DNA from: Amycolatopsis cihanbeyliensis
GTDB taxonomy: Bacteria > Actinomycetota > Actinomycetes > Mycobacteriales > Pseudonocardiaceae
Direction: 5' to 3'
DNA: 64,000 nucleotides
Assembly: GCF_006715045.1 (NCBI RefSeq)
Contig: NZ_VFML01000001.1
Coordinates: forward strand, 2,076,501 to 2,140,500
In this document: positions 49,265 to 59,783 of the stretch, one piece after another
Layout of the letters: the number at the start of each line of letters is the position of its first letter
How positions within the stretch are numbered: position 1 is the first letter of the stretch
The notes under the pieces: model-generated
The model's database searches: none
What the model saw: only the letters and a program-made list of their open reading frames with translations
What the model was told of the DNA's origin: nothing
Program-made: the position numbers and the translations under genes

Positions 49265-49549
49265 TTACCCGGCGCGACGATCATGCTGCGGGCGAACACG
49301 TGGGTGCGGCAGTCCGGCGCCCGCCGTGTCCGGTGGGTCCGGTGGGTCCGCTGTGTCCTGGGCGGTCACCAGTCGCAGCCGGGGAACCATCCCGGCCTCG
49401 GCGAGAGCGTCCACCGCGCGCCGCTCGTCGTCGTCCCACTCGACGGCAGGCGGGGCCCCGAGCAGGACGCTGACCACGCAGTCGGAACAGGCGTCACCCC
49501 GTACCTCGCACCGGTCGCAGTCGATGATCATGGTGTCGTTCACGGTCAC
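49265..49549 (-). CDS. small four-cysteine protein
   Basis: 94 residues. The N-terminal half has a zinc-finger-like C-x2-C-x6-C-x2-C (CDRCEVRGDACSDC) followed by VVSVLLGAPPAVEWDDDERRAVDALAEAGMVPRL, a conserved actinobacterial hypothetical I have seen near NlpC/P60 loci. The tail is low-complexity Pro/Asp. GTG 49549 (or GTG 49543). Function unknown. Confidence 0.7.
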   Translation of the reverse strand: MTVNDTMIIDCDRCEVRGDACSDCVVSVLLGAPPAVEWDDDERRAVDALAEAGMVPRLRLVTAQDTADPPDPPDTAGAGLPHPRVRPQHDRRAG

Positions 49550-49680
49550 TCCTCACCCTCTGACGAGCCGTATTGACCTGATGAACGCACAGTAAGGAGG
49601 AGCACCGACAGTTTCGGTCACGGCGGCCACGAGCAGCACGAACAGCTCCTGGGCAGTGTTCAGGAAGGGTTCAGGAAGGG

Positions 49681-51483
49681 TCAGGAAGTGCCCGCGAACT
49701 CCCAGTGCCAGGGCTCCGCACGGCCGCCGCCCGCCCGTGCCCATGGCGGGTGCACCCAACCGAAGGTCGGTGCGTTCGTGGCGAGCCAGCGGTGCTCCGG
49801 CGTGCCGAAGGACTGCGCCCCGCCGCACAGGTCGGTGGCGAGCCCCCAGCCGTGGTTGCTGGTGCCCGGTACGGCGGCCAGTGATGGCTTGCGCCGGTAC
49901 AGATCCACCTGCGCGGTGAAGGTCCGGTAGGAGTCGGTGACGCACAGCGGCCGGCCGAACGCGCCCGCGAACGCCTGGGACATCGCCACGAACGCCTGCG
50001 CAGCATCGCACCGCAGCAGATGCGCGCCGATGCCGATCGGGCACAGTGCCGTACCGGGGATCAGGCCGTTCGGGAACCCACCCCACGGGCCCGCGGCCTG
50101 GGTCGCGCCGCCCTGCCGGGGTGGCAGCTCCACCCCGCCGCAGCGCCAGGTGAGCTCCCCCTCGGCTCGCCGCGGCACCGGCCGCGGCGAGCCCGAGCCG
50201 AGCGCGGGGCGGGCGAAGCCGAGCACGCTGTCCCCGGTGGGCCGGTCGGTCACCACCACGCTGGACAGCCGGGCATCGGCGGCCAGCATGGTCCGGTCGT
50301 CGAGCACGATGCCGACCGACTGCACCCCGTACCGCGCCGGTCCGAGGAACACCAGGTCGCCAGGCTGCGCGTCGGCGGGGGGAACCGGGCGTACGGCCGC
50401 GAGCTGCTCGCTCGCCGAACCGGGCAGCTCCAGACCGGCGCCGGTGAACGTCGAGCGCACCAGGCCGTCGCAGGAGTACGCCCGCGGGCCCGCGCCGCCC
50501 TCGTGCGGCACATACGGCTTGCCGAGCGCGTCCACCGCCGCCGTGACCGCGGCGATGGTCTCCTTGGGCAGCACCAGCACCCGCTCACCGCGCACACCTT
50601 TCTCCGCCAGCCCAGCCTGCGGCGTGCCGTCCGCACCGGGGAGCGGGTCGAGGCCGGCGGGCAGCCGCGCGGGGTCGCGCAGGGCCGCGGCCGGTGGCGG
50701 GGTGATCCCGGCAGCCGCCAGCCGCTCGGTGTACGCCTTCCAGTTCGCCGCGGTCTCCGCATTGCGCCGCTGCTGCGCCTTCTGCTGGGCGATGACGGCG
50801 GCGTTGGCCGCGTCGATCGGAGCACGCAGCTCGGCGGAGATCGCGTCGGAGCGGTTTCGCGCGTCGGCGGTGTGCCGCTCCAACTCCGCCTTGCGGGCCG
50901 AGGCCGCCTGCTCGGCGCCCGCCGCGTCGCGCTCGGCCGCGATCGCGACGCGCTGCCGCTCCAGCGCCCCGCCGAGCCTGCGGTCCTGCTCGGTCCGCAG
51001 GTGGTTGATCATCGCCGTGCCGTCCAGCAGGTCCTGCGGGTTCTCCGCGGAGAGCACCACCCGCAGCTCGTCGGGTCGGCCCAGCGCGGTGAACACCGAC
51101 CGGGCGAACCGGTCGACCTCCCGCCGCTGCGCCGCGACGGCCGCGTCCGCGGCCGAACGCTCGGCACGGGCTCGTTGCAGCCGCGCGGTGGCCGCGTTCA
51201 CGCCCTCCTGCGCCTGCCGGACCTGACCGGCCAGGCCGCCGAGCTCGCGCCGCACCTCGGCGGCGGCACCCTGCAGCTTGGCGACCTCGGGGTCGGCGAA
51301 GGCCGCGCCCGGGCGTGGATCCGGCACCCCGGCCCCCGGGGCCACCCCGGCCTCGACCCGGATGTCCCCCGGGTCGGTCGGTGGCGGCTGCGCGTCGGCG
51401 CCGGGAACCACCAGCACCGAGGTCACCAGCACGGCCCCCACCAGCCCCGCGCGTTGACGAACGAGCGCCGAGACGGCCCGCAT
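49681..51483 (-). CDS. exported NlpC-like/VanY-type D-Ala-D-Ala carboxypeptidase-like protein
   Basis: 600 residues. A signal peptide (about 13-32) is followed by coiled coil (65-255). An NlpC/P60-like domain (about 308-415) has Cys338 (SCDGL), but the catalytic His position is Ser389 (GVQSVGIV), so hydrolase activity is doubtful. The C-terminal VanY/LAS domain (about 490-600) has SYRTFTAQVDLY, SNHGWGLATDLCGG (His, Asp ligands) and EPWHWEF (Glu, His), and looks active. ATG 51483 with GGAGG upstream. A wall-remodelling role is inferred. Confidence 0.85.
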   Translation of the reverse strand: MRAVSALVRQRAGLVGAVLVTSVLVVPGADAQPPPTDPGDIRVEAGVAPGAGVPDPRPGAAFADPEVAKLQGAAAEVRRELGGLAGQVRQAQEGVNAATARLQRARAERSAADAAVAAQRREVDRFARSVFTALGRPDELRVVLSAENPQDLLDGTAMINHLRTEQDRRLGGALERQRVAIAAERDAAGAEQAASARKAELERHTADARNRSDAISAELRAPIDAANAAVIAQQKAQQRRNAETAANWKAYTERLAAAGITPPPAAALRDPARLPAGLDPLPGADGTPQAGLAEKGVRGERVLVLPKETIAAVTAAVDALGKPYVPHEGGAGPRAYSCDGLVRSTFTGAGLELPGSASEQLAAVRPVPPADAQPGDLVFLGPARYGVQSVGIVLDDRTMLAADARLSSVVVTDRPTGDSVLGFARPALGSGSPRPVPRRAEGELTWRCGGVELPPRQGGATQAAGPWGGFPNGLIPGTALCPIGIGAHLLRCDAAQAFVAMSQAFAGAFGRPLCVTDSYRTFTAQVDLYRRKPSLAAVPGTSNHGWGLATDLCGGAQSFGTPEHRWLATNAPTFGWVHPPWARAGGGRAEPWHWEFAGTS

Positions 51484-51546
51484 CCACACCTCCACACCCG
51501 AGTACGTACCTACCTCAACGCGCCACCCCTCCGCAGGTCACGCCCT

Positions 51547-52947
51547 TCAGGTACGGCCAAGGCGGGTGAGGAGGACGGGGGAAGGGACGGGATGGGCTCC
51601 GGCGCCGTGGACGGAGTCGGCGACCGCGCGGTCGGAGGTGGCCACGATCAGCGGGCGGCCGTCGGGTTCGGCGGCGACCAGGTTGCGGATCACGTCGTCG
51701 GCCTGCACGCCGGGATCGGAGAACAGCACCCGCACCCCGCGTTGCGCGGTGGCCGGCACGGACACCACGCCCGCGCCGTCGAACACCACGGTGATCTCGG
51801 CCCCGGTACGGGCGGCCAGCGCGGCGAGCTGGTGGATCAGCCGCTCCCGCTGGTCGGCCAGCGCCAGCTCGGCGTAGCCGGTCTTGGTGACGTTGTAGCC
51901 GTCCACGATCAGGTGCACGCTCGGCAGCGCGAGCAGGCGATCCAGCCCGGCGGGATCCCGCACCCGCCCGGCGCCCGGCCCGGCGCTCGCCCCGCGGACC
52001 GTGTCGGCGGGGCGCTTGCCCTCGGCACCGAGGGACAGCTCGCGGCGCAGCCCGGCCACGGCGCCGTCCATGGTGTCGACCAGCAACGCGAGCCGTACCT
52101 CGTCTGCCTGCCGCGCCTCCTTTGCCGACTGCCGCGCCACATCGGCGTCGGCGACGGCCTTGTCGGCACGCGCCCGCTCGGCGGCCACCCGCTGACGTTC
52201 CCGATCCAACTGCGCGGTGAGGGCGGCGACCTCCTCGTCCCGCCGGCCACCCGCCCGCCGCGCCTCGGCACGGGCCTCCTCGGCCGCGTCCTTGGCCTGC
52301 CGCAACACGACCCCCTGCTCGCGCAACCGACCGCGCAGCTTGTCCAGCTCGGCCTCGCGCTCGCCCCTGGCCCGTTCGGCCGCGCCGCGGGCGTCCTCGA
52401 GCTCCCCGCGTACCTGTTCGAGCTCGGCCTGCAGCCGCTGCGCCCTGGCGAGCGCGGCGTCCCGCTCGGCCCGCAGGGTGGTCTCCTCCGCGTTCCTGGC
52501 CACCAGCCGCACCCTGGTGGACGCGCCCGCCTCGCCGAGCAGCGTCGCGGCGGCGGCACCGGCCACCGAGTCCTCCGCGTTCGGGTCCAGCGCGTCCTGC
52601 CGGTGCTCCCGCAGCCACTCCAGCACTGCCGTACGGAACCGGGGGGACTCGCGCAGCGCGGCCAGCAGCGGGACCCCGCCCAGCTTGGCCCGCTTGGCCG
52701 GGGCGAACCTGGCGACCGGACGTAGCTGGCGAGGTACGTCCACGGTCGGCAGCTTGCCCAGTGCCGCGGCGGCGAGCTCGGCGATCCGCTCCCGGACCGG
52801 TTCGGGCAGCGACAGCCAGTCGACGGGCTCGTCGCAGGCCGCGCCGCCGGACGGTTCGACCGCCTCGACCGGTTCCGGGCGCACCGCACCACCCGAGGTG
52901 TCCGGCGAGACATCCTCGGGCTGGTCGGAGTACGCCGACGGCTGCAT
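51547..52947 (-). CDS. NYN (YacP-like) domain protein with coiled coil
   Basis: 466 residues. An N-terminal helical part (about 40-150) and long coiled coil (about 165-300) precede a C-terminal NYN/PIN-like nuclease domain (about 320-466): HLIVDGYNVTKTGY, ITVVFDGAG, GVQADDVIRNLV and IVATSDRAV, with conserved Asp residues. This is an RNA-processing fold. ATG 52947; longer frames upstream are not conserved. It is divergent from the DEDDh/GIY-YIG gene; the 256-bp gap (52948-53203) shows no gene or clear operator. Confidence 0.85.
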   Translation of the reverse strand: MQPSAYSDQPEDVSPDTSGGAVRPEPVEAVEPSGGAACDEPVDWLSLPEPVRERIAELAAAALGKLPTVDVPRQLRPVARFAPAKRAKLGGVPLLAALRESPRFRTAVLEWLREHRQDALDPNAEDSVAGAAAATLLGEAGASTRVRLVARNAEETTLRAERDAALARAQRLQAELEQVRGELEDARGAAERARGEREAELDKLRGRLREQGVVLRQAKDAAEEARAEARRAGGRRDEEVAALTAQLDRERQRVAAERARADKAVADADVARQSAKEARQADEVRLALLVDTMDGAVAGLRRELSLGAEGKRPADTVRGASAGPGAGRVRDPAGLDRLLALPSVHLIVDGYNVTKTGYAELALADQRERLIHQLAALAARTGAEITVVFDGAGVVSVPATAQRGVRVLFSDPGVQADDVIRNLVAAEPDGRPLIVATSDRAVADSVHGAGAHPVPSPVLLTRLGRT

Positions 52948-53203
52948 CCATCCAGGGTAATCCCCTGGAGTTGATCTGCGCGCCCCGCGAGGGCCATCCG
53001 GACCGACCCAGCGACCGCGGGCCGCCAGGCCCGGAACACGGCGCCGCGCAGCGCCACGTTGAGGGTGGCGGTAGGCGACGGGCGGGAGGTTGGTGCGGGT
53101 GAGAACGGCTGGTGACGCACGGCACCGACCGGATGACCCGAGCCCTGGATGCGGCACCGTAAGGCGACCGTGATTGTCGGTACCCGTCCTTAGGGTGCGC
53201 GGC

Positions 53204-54913
53204 ATGGATGTGGGCCGGCGCCTCGACAACGCGCAGCTGACCTTCGACGAGCTCGGCACCCCGCTACGGGACACCACCTTCGTGGTGTTCGACCTGGAGA
53301 CCACCGGGACCAGCCCCGGCCCGGACGGGATCACCGAGGTGGGTGCGGTGAAGGTGCGCGGGGGTGAGGTGCTCGGCGAGTTCGGCACCCTGGTCGACCC
53401 GGGCACCGCGGTCCCGCCGGAGATCGTCGAGCTGACCGGGATCACCACGGCGATGGTGCGCGCCGCCCCGCCGATCGAGCGGGTGTTGCCGGCGTTCCTC
53501 GAGTTCATCTCCGGTGCCGTGCTGGTGGCGCACAACGCCGGATTCGACACCGGGTTCATGCGGGCGGCCTGCCGGGCGCACGGCTACCACTGGCCCCGTG
53601 CCGCCGTGGTGTGCACGCTCCGGCTCGCCCGGCGGCTGCTGACCAGGGAGGACACCCCGAGCTACCGGCTCTCCGCGCTCGCCGCCCTGCTCGGCGCGCG
53701 CACCGATCCGACACACCGCGCGCTGGAGGACGCCAGGGCCACCGTGGACGTGCTGCACGGGCTGCTCGAGCGGCTCGGCGCGGTGGGCGTGCACTCGCTG
53801 GAGGAGTTGCTCGACTACCTGCCCGAGGTCACCCCCGCCCAGCGGCGCAAGCGCGGGCTGGCCGCGCACCTCCCGCGGCGACCGGGGGTCTACCTGTTCC
53901 GCGGCCCGAACGAGGAGGTGCTCTATGTCGGCACGGCGCGCGACCTGCGGCGCAGGGTGCGGCAGTACTTCACCGGATCGGAGAGCCGGGGCCGGATCCG
54001 CGAGATGGTCGCGCTGGCGCAGCGGGTCGACGGGGTGGAGTGCGCACATTCGCTGGAAGCCGAGATCAGGGAGCTGCGGCTGCTCGCGGCGCACCGCCCC
54101 GCCTACAACCGGAAGTCGAAGAACCCGCACAAGGCCTGGTGGATCGTGCTCACCGAGGAGGCGTTCCCCAGGCTGTCCGTTGTCCGGCTGGCCAGGGACG
54201 GGGCGCTCGGTCCGTTCCGCTCCCAGTCCACGGCGGCGGCCGCCGCGAACACCCTGGCCGACGCGGCCGGCCTGCGCACCTGTACCCAGCGCATCCCGGC
54301 CGGCGGTTCCACGGGTACCCCGTGCGTGCTGGCCGAGCTGGGCCGGTGCGGCGCGCCGTGCGCGGGCAGGCAGAGCGTGCCGGAGTACGCCACCGGGGTC
54401 CATGCGGTGAGCGAGCTCATCGCGGGCAGGGACAACGCCCCGCTGTGGACCGCGCGCGGCAGGCTCGAGGCGCTGGCCGAGGCGCAGCACTTCGAGCAGG
54501 CGGCGCGGCGGCGCGACGAGCTCGCCGCGCTGGTGCGTGCCGTGCGGCGCGGGCACCGGATGGCGGCGCTCGCCGCCATCCCGGAGCTCGTCGCGGCCGC
54601 GCCGGACGGGAACGGTGGCTGGGAGCTGGTGGTGATCCGGTACGGCAGGCTGGCCTCGGCCGGGGTCGCGCGGCGCGGCGTGCCGCCGATGCCGGTGGTG
54701 GAGGCGCTGGTGGCATCCGCGGAGACGGTGCTGCCCGGCCCGGGACCGCTGCACGGCAGCGCGGGTGAGGACGTCGGCATCCTGCTGCGCTGGCTGACCA
54801 GGCCCGGGGTGCGCCTGGTGCGGACCGCGCGGCCCTGGGCCGAGCCGGCAAGGGGCGCCGCGGGCTGGCAGGACTGGCTGGAGCGCGCCGAGAGCGGGCG
54901 TACCCCGGTGTGA
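53204..54913 (+). CDS. DEDDh exonuclease fused to GIY-YIG (UvrC-like) nuclease
   Basis: 569 residues from ATG 53204 (TTG 53174 also possible). An exonuclease domain (about 24-190) has FDLETTGT, HNAGFDTGF and HRALEDARA. A UvrC-type GIY-YIG domain (about 225-305) has GVYLFRGPNEEVLYVGTARDLRRRV. A UvrC-like middle part with APCAGRQS and UVR-like LEALAEAQHFEQAARRRDEL follows. It matches the architecture of mycobacterial Rv2191. A DNA-repair role is inferred. Confidence 0.9.
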   Translation: MDVGRRLDNAQLTFDELGTPLRDTTFVVFDLETTGTSPGPDGITEVGAVKVRGGEVLGEFGTLVDPGTAVPPEIVELTGITTAMVRAAPPIERVLPAFLEFISGAVLVAHNAGFDTGFMRAACRAHGYHWPRAAVVCTLRLARRLLTREDTPSYRLSALAALLGARTDPTHRALEDARATVDVLHGLLERLGAVGVHSLEELLDYLPEVTPAQRRKRGLAAHLPRRPGVYLFRGPNEEVLYVGTARDLRRRVRQYFTGSESRGRIREMVALAQRVDGVECAHSLEAEIRELRLLAAHRPAYNRKSKNPHKAWWIVLTEEAFPRLSVVRLARDGALGPFRSQSTAAAAANTLADAAGLRTCTQRIPAGGSTGTPCVLAELGRCGAPCAGRQSVPEYATGVHAVSELIAGRDNAPLWTARGRLEALAEAQHFEQAARRRDELAALVRAVRRGHRMAALAAIPELVAAAPDGNGGWELVVIRYGRLASAGVARRGVPPMPVVEALVASAETVLPGPGPLHGSAGEDVGILLRWLTRPGVRLVRTARPWAEPARGAAGWQDWLERAESGRTPV

Positions 54914-54975
54914 ACTGGGCCGGCTCGCTACGATCGGCGGCAGATCGACGCAGGAACTCGGACACAGGAGGCACC

Positions 54976-55260
54976 TTGATCACCGCGATCGTGATGATCC
55001 ACGCCAGGGCGGACAGCATTCCGGAGACCGCGCAGGCGATCGCGGACATCGAGGGCGTGAGCGAGGTGTACTCCTGCGCGGGCGATGTGGACCTGGTGGC
55101 GATCGTCCGGGTCGGCACGCACGAGGGCCTCGCGGACCTGATCCCGGCCAAGATCGGCAAGGTGCCTGGCGTGCGGGGCACCGACACCCATATCGCGTTC
55201 CGGTCCTATTCCAGCGCGGACACCGAGGCGGCCTTCTCCATCGGCGCCGACGGCGACTGA
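54976..55260 (+). CDS. stand-alone Lrp/AsnC ligand-binding (RAM) domain protein
   Basis: 94 residues with the whole RAM fold (ITAIVMIHARADSIPE, VSEVYSCAGDVDLVAIVRV, TDTHIAFRSYS) and no DNA-binding part. Such proteins may form oligomers sensing amino acids. TTG 54976 is preceded by a strong AGGAGG. It ends 3 bp before the hairpin at 55264. I do not recognise a specific effector. Confidence 0.82.
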   Translation: MITAIVMIHARADSIPETAQAIADIEGVSEVYSCAGDVDLVAIVRVGTHEGLADLIPAKIGKVPGVRGTDTHIAFRSYSSADTEAAFSIGADGD

Positions 55261-55263
55261 CCC

Positions 55264-55306
55264 GAGACCGGGCGGGTGCGTCCAGCGGACGCACCCGCCC
55301 GGTCTC
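55264..55306. terminator. bidirectional hairpin terminator
   Basis: A perfect 20-bp stem (55264-55283 with 55287-55306) around an AGC loop, between the convergent RAM-domain gene and qcrB. Being very strong and GC-rich without long U-runs is typical of actinobacterial terminators. Confidence 0.85.
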
Positions 55307-55322
55307 GCCGGTGAGTACCGGC

Positions 55323-56996
55323 TCAGTGCTCCGGCGTCTTCTGCCCGGCGGGGATCTGCTCGGTGGACTCGGTGTCCTCGGCCAGGCCGTCGCCGTGCGC
55401 GTGCTGCTCGGCACGCGCACGCTCCAGCGCCGCGGTCTCCTCGGGCGGGTCCGGGGACAGCCAGCCGCCGGGCACCGCCTCGCCCGCGGAGCCGAGCTTG
55501 TTCATCTTCTTCGGCACCGGCGAGCCCTGGTACTCCAGCGGGATCGGGTGACCGTGCTCGTCGACCGGGCCGAGCGGCTGGTGCACCTCGATGAACTCAC
55601 CGTGCGGCAGCCGCTTGATGATGCCGGTCTCCACCCCGTGCTCGAGCACCTCCCGGTCGGCCCGTTGCAGGCCGAGGCAGATCCGGTAGGTGACGTAGTA
55701 CGCCAGTGGCGGCAGGAGTAGCAGCCCGATCCGGCCGATCCAGGTCATCGCGTTCAACGAGATGTCGAAGGTCAGGGCCACCAGGTCGTTGAACCCGGAC
55801 ATCTCGAGCACCGCGAAGACCGCCATGCCCATCACGCCGAGGCTGGTCCGCACCGGAACGTCCCGCGGCCGCTGCAGCAGGTTGTGGTGCGCGGTGTCCT
55901 TGGACAGTTTGCGTTCTATCCATGGATACGCGATCAGCAGGACGAACAGGACCGGTATCCCCACCGCGCCGGCGAAGAACACCGGCGGCACCGTGTAGTC
56001 GCCCAGATAGAGTTCCCACGCCGGCCAGATCCGGAGGAGACCGTCCGCCCAGGCCAGATACCAGTCGGGCCAGACACCCGCGGACACCTGGGACGCGTTG
56101 TACGGTCCCAGGTTCCATACCGGGTTGATCTGAAACACCCCGGACATCAGCGCGATGACACCGGTCACGATCGCGAAGAAGGCGCCGCCCTTCAGCGCGA
56201 AGTACGGCATGATCCGCACGCCGACCACATTGGTCTCCTTGCGCCGCACCCCCGGGAACTGGGTGTGCTTCTGGTACCAGACCAGCGCGAGGTGCACCGC
56301 GACCAGGCCGAGCATGATGCCCGGAATGATCAGGATGTGCAGGGCGTAGAGCCGCGGGATGATCTCGGTTCCGGGGAACTCCCCGCCGAAGAGTGCCCAG
56401 TGGACCCAGGTGCCCATCACCGGCACCGAGAGCACGATGCCGGACATGGTGGCCCGGACGCCGGTGCCGGAGAGCAGGTCGTCCGGCAGCGAGTAGCCGA
56501 AGAAGCCCTCGAACATGCCCAGGATCAGCAGCAGCGCGCCGATCACCCAGTTCGCCTCACGCGGGCGGCGGAAGGCGCCGGTGAAGAAGATCCGGAACAT
56601 GTGCACGAACATGGCGGCCACGAAGATCAGCGCGCTCCAGTGGTGCACCTGCCGCACGAACAGCCCGCCGCGGACCTCGAAAGAGATGTCCAACGTGCTC
56701 TCGAACGCCCGGGACATCGGGATGCCCTGCAGGTTCGTGTACGCACCCTGGTAGATGACCTCCTCCATCGAGGGGTCGAAGAACAGGGTGAGGTAGACCC
56801 CGGACAGGATCACGATGATGAAGCTGTACAGCGCGATCTCGCCGAGCAGGAAGGACCAGTGGGTCGGGAACACCTTGTTCATCTGGTGCCGCAGGCCCTT
56901 GGCCAGGTGGTAACGCTGGTCGGCGTTCTTGGCCGCCTCCCCCGCGTGCCGCTCGACGGCGCTGGAGCCCTTCGTCGGCGTGGTGAGTGAACTCAT
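55323..56996 (-). CDS. qcrB: cytochrome bc1 complex cytochrome b subunit
   Basis: 557 residues: N-terminal eight or more helices with heme-ligand histidines ([43 protein letters not shown]), [15 protein letters not shown] quinone-site region, and a long acidic C-terminal tail (about 460-557) facing the cytoplasm. It oxidises menaquinol and passes electrons to QcrA/C. ATG 56996 overlaps the qcrA stop (ATGA). Confidence 0.96.
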   Translation of the reverse strand: MSSLTTPTKGSSAVERHAGEAAKNADQRYHLAKGLRHQMNKVFPTHWSFLLGEIALYSFIIVILSGVYLTLFFDPSMEEVIYQGAYTNLQGIPMSRAFESTLDISFEVRGGLFVRQVHHWSALIFVAAMFVHMFRIFFTGAFRRPREANWVIGALLLILGMFEGFFGYSLPDDLLSGTGVRATMSGIVLSVPVMGTWVHWALFGGEFPGTEIIPRLYALHILIIPGIMLGLVAVHLALVWYQKHTQFPGVRRKETNVVGVRIMPYFALKGGAFFAIVTGVIALMSGVFQINPVWNLGPYNASQVSAGVWPDWYLAWADGLLRIWPAWELYLGDYTVPPVFFAGAVGIPVLFVLLIAYPWIERKLSKDTAHHNLLQRPRDVPVRTSLGVMGMAVFAVLEMSGFNDLVALTFDISLNAMTWIGRIGLLLLPPLAYYVTYRICLGLQRADREVLEHGVETGIIKRLPHGEFIEVHQPLGPVDEHGHPIPLEYQGSPVPKKMNKLGSAGEAVPGGWLSPDPPEETAALERARAEQHAHGDGLAEDTESTEQIPAGQKTPEH

Positions 56997-58135
56997 GACT
57001 TACGCTCCCAGAAGCCCGGGCCGACCGCTTCGATGAAATCGTGCCGTGCCACGAAGTATCCCTCTTCGTTGACCTCGATCGGCAGCTGGGCGAGCGCCCT
57101 GGTAGCCGGGCCGAACACGGGCTTGGCGTACTGCAGCGCGTCGAACTGCGACTGGTGGCACGGGCACAGGATCCGGTTGGTCCGCTGCTCGTACAGTGAG
57201 GTCGGGCAGCCGACGTGGCTGCAGATCTTGGTGTAGGCGTAGTAGTCGCCGTAGTTGAAGTCCTCCTGGCCCTTGCGCTTGAGCACGCGCTCGGCGTCGG
57301 CCGGCCGCAGGCGGATGAGCATGACCGGGTTGTCCGCCCGCTTCAGCGCGTGGATCAACGCCTCGTGGTCCCCTCGCTCGGACTCGCGGAAGGGATACAC
57401 CGTCTCGATCGCGCCCGCGTCCAGGTCCTCCGGCCGGACCAGGGAGATCTCCTCCGGGTTGCCGGTGTATCGCCGCAGGTAGACGACCTCACCGGGGTGT
57501 TCCTTCTGCCACCCGGTGTGCCACAGCGACTCCTTGGTCTCGCTGTTGGCCCAGGGGTTCTTGATGAACGAGGCGACCGGAAGGGCCACCGCCCCGAGGC
57601 CAAGCACACCCGCGCCGAGCCCCGCGGTGCGCTTGATCGCCGACCGGCGGGCGATGGTGCTGCGGTTACCCGCGTCGGCGAGGTGGGCGAGGATGGTCTG
57701 CTTGTCCACCTCGGACGAGCCCTCGCCCAGGTTGTCGTTGCGTTCCTGGACGGTCATCTCGTGCGGGATGAACTTCTTCACGTACAGGATCACGCCGACC
57801 GCCAGCGCCAGCACGGAGACACCGAGTGTCACCCCGATCACCGGGGTGTACAGGCTGTACATGGCGTGCCCCGGATCGGAGGACGGAACGTACTCCGACG
57901 GCCACCAGATCAGCCCGGCGAGGAAGGCGAGGCCGGCCAGCGCGGAGAGGGCGAACCACATCGCCACCTGCCGCTCGGCACGCTTCTCCGCGCGGGTCCC
58001 CGGCACCGGCCACGGGTCCGGGTACTCCACGATCTCGACGCCGTCCAGCTTGCCGCCGAGCTTGACCAGCTCCTCGCGGTCCATCTCGGCCAGTTCCTCC
58101 TCGGTGGGAGGCTTCGGCTCGTTACCGCTGCTCAT
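56993..58135 (-). CDS. qcrA: cytochrome bc1 complex Rieske iron-sulfur subunit
   Basis: 380 residues with three N-terminal helices (about 56-78, 92-115 and 172-190), typical of actinobacteria, and a C-terminal Rieske domain with CSHVGCPTS and CPCHQSQFD holding the [2Fe-2S] ligands (two Cys, two His). It overlaps qcrB (ATGA) and follows qcrC with a 3-bp gap, so the three form one unit. Confidence 0.96.
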   Translation of the reverse strand: MSSGNEPKPPTEEELAEMDREELVKLGGKLDGVEIVEYPDPWPVPGTRAEKRAERQVAMWFALSALAGLAFLAGLIWWPSEYVPSSDPGHAMYSLYTPVIGVTLGVSVLALAVGVILYVKKFIPHEMTVQERNDNLGEGSSEVDKQTILAHLADAGNRSTIARRSAIKRTAGLGAGVLGLGAVALPVASFIKNPWANSETKESLWHTGWQKEHPGEVVYLRRYTGNPEEISLVRPEDLDAGAIETVYPFRESERGDHEALIHALKRADNPVMLIRLRPADAERVLKRKGQEDFNYGDYYAYTKICSHVGCPTSLYEQRTNRILCPCHQSQFDALQYAKPVFGPATRALAQLPIEVNEEGYFVARHDFIEAVGPGFWERKS

Positions 58136-58138
58136 CTG

Positions 58139-58963
58139 CTATGCCCTCGATCCAATCCACATGGTCACGCCGACCAGCGCGGCGATACCCACCACCCACG
58201 CGATCACACCCTCGGTACCCGGCCCGAAGCCGCCGAGCCCGTTGCCACCGACGTCGTTGCCGCCCGCGGACACCGACTTCACGTAGGCGATGATGTCTTC
58301 CTTCTCCCCGGGCGTGAGCTGCCGGTCGGAGAACTTCGGCATGTTCTGCGGGCCGGTGAGCATCGCGGTGTAAATCTGTTCCTCGTTGGCCGGGGCCAGC
58401 TCGGGGGCGTACTTGCCGGCCGAGAGGGCACCGCCCTGACCGGTGAAGTTGTGGCAGGACGCGCAGTTGAGCCGGAACAGCTCACCGCCGCGCGCGGGGT
58501 CGCCCCCGCGCAGCGCCTCCCCGCTCTCGGCAGGCCGCTCCGGGCCGCCGCCGTTGGCCTGGATGTAGGCGCTCAGCGCGTCGATCTCGGCGGGGGTGAG
58601 CTTCGGCGGCTTGCGCTTGGCCTGCGCCTCCTGCCGCACCATCGGCATCCGGCCGGAGGAGGTCTGGAAGTACACCGCGGCCTCGCCGACACCGACCAGG
58701 CTCGGGCCACGGTCCTCCACACCGCCGAGGTTCGCGCCGTGACAGGTGATGCAGGTGTTGTTGTAGATCTCCTCGCCCTTGCGCAGCAGCGCGGGGTCGG
58801 CCTGGGCCTGCGCGGTCTGCGGCTCCGGGGCGAACACGGCGTACAACGCGCCCACACCGAGCAACGCGATCCCGAGCGCGAGCAGGCCGGCGACCCGCCG
58901 CTGGAACTTCGTGCGCCGCCCGCGCCGCGCCGGTGGGGAAGCGGGTTTCTTGCTGGTGGTCAT
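58139..58963 (-). CDS. qcrC: cytochrome bc1 complex diheme cytochrome c subunit
   Basis: 274 residues with an N-terminal helix (about 25-47), two heme-c CxxCH motifs (CITCHG and CASCHN) and a C-terminal helix (about 248-270). The diheme form replaces soluble cytochrome c in the actinobacterial supercomplex. It follows ctaE (60-bp gap). ATG 58963. Confidence 0.95.
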   Translation of the reverse strand: MTTSKKPASPPARRGRRTKFQRRVAGLLALGIALLGVGALYAVFAPEPQTAQAQADPALLRKGEEIYNNTCITCHGANLGGVEDRGPSLVGVGEAAVYFQTSSGRMPMVRQEAQAKRKPPKLTPAEIDALSAYIQANGGGPERPAESGEALRGGDPARGGELFRLNCASCHNFTGQGGALSAGKYAPELAPANEEQIYTAMLTGPQNMPKFSDRQLTPGEKEDIIAYVKSVSAGGNDVGGNGLGGFGPGTEGVIAWVVGIAALVGVTMWIGSRA

Positions 58964-59023
58964 CTCTGCGGCAACCCTTGCTGTCAGTTCGGCCGATACG
59001 GGGGGTCTGGCTCCTACCGCGGA

Positions 59024-59653
59024 TCAGGGAATGAAGTAGATCACCGCGAACAGCCCGATCCAGACGATGTCGACGAAGTGCCAGTAGTAGGAGACCACGA
59101 TGGCCGAGGTCGCCTGCGCCGGCGTGAACTTGCTCATCCGAGTGCGCATGAGCAGGTAGACGAAGGCCACGAGCCCGCCGACCACGTGCAGCCCGTGGAA
59201 GCCCGTGGCGAGGTAGAACACGGTGCCGAAAGCGCCGGACGGGATCGTCACGCCCTCGGCGACGAGGTTGATGTACTCGTAGCCCTGGCCGAGGACGAAA
59301 ATCGTGCCCATCACCAGGGTGATCAGGTACCAGCGGCGCAGCCCGTACACGTCACCCTTCTCGGCGGCGAACACGCCGAGCTGGCAGGTGAAGGACGAGG
59401 CCACCAGGATGATCGTGAACGGGATCGCGTACGGGATGTTCAGGTGGATCGGCTCACCGGTGGACTCCAGGATCGGTGGCCAGTGGCCGGTGTCGTTCTG
59501 GGCCTTGACCGTGAAGAACATCGCGAACAGCCCAGCGAAGAACATCAGTTCGCTGGACAGCCACACGATCGTGCCGACACTGACCATGTTCGGCCGGTTC
59601 AGCGAGTGCACACGCTGGCTGATGGTGGGAGCTGCCGTCGTCACGTCCCGCAT
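59024..59653 (-). CDS. ctaE: cytochrome c oxidase subunit III
   Basis: 209 residues, seven or so helices. The family motif [13 protein letters not shown] and the final [21 protein letters not shown] are present. First gene of ctaE-qcrC-qcrA-qcrB. It is divergent from the receiver-like gene at 59784 (130-bp gap, promoter region of both). Confidence 0.95.
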   Translation of the reverse strand: MRDVTTAAPTISQRVHSLNRPNMVSVGTIVWLSSELMFFAGLFAMFFTVKAQNDTGHWPPILESTGEPIHLNIPYAIPFTIILVASSFTCQLGVFAAEKGDVYGLRRWYLITLVMGTIFVLGQGYEYINLVAEGVTIPSGAFGTVFYLATGFHGLHVVGGLVAFVYLLMRTRMSKFTPAQATSAIVVSYYWHFVDIVWIGLFAVIYFIP

Positions 59654-59783
59654 TATGTCTTCTCACAACCAGCCTTCGCCGGTCGGGTCCTACGGTGAGT
59701 CGTGGAGGAGTCGGTCACACCACTGCCCCGGACCGATAGCATCTCCTCCAACGCCCACCACACGAGCCCGGAGGCACGTCGTT

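Noticed and set aside
49656..49690. GTTCAGGAAGG-type triple repeat before the VanY-like gene end
   Set aside because: Only about three imperfect 10-11-bp units; could be simple slippage and suggests no function.
57215..59698. An 827-codon plus-strand frame antisense to qcrA-qcrC-ctaE
   Set aside because: Only the shadow of three well-supported genes; no motifs of its own.
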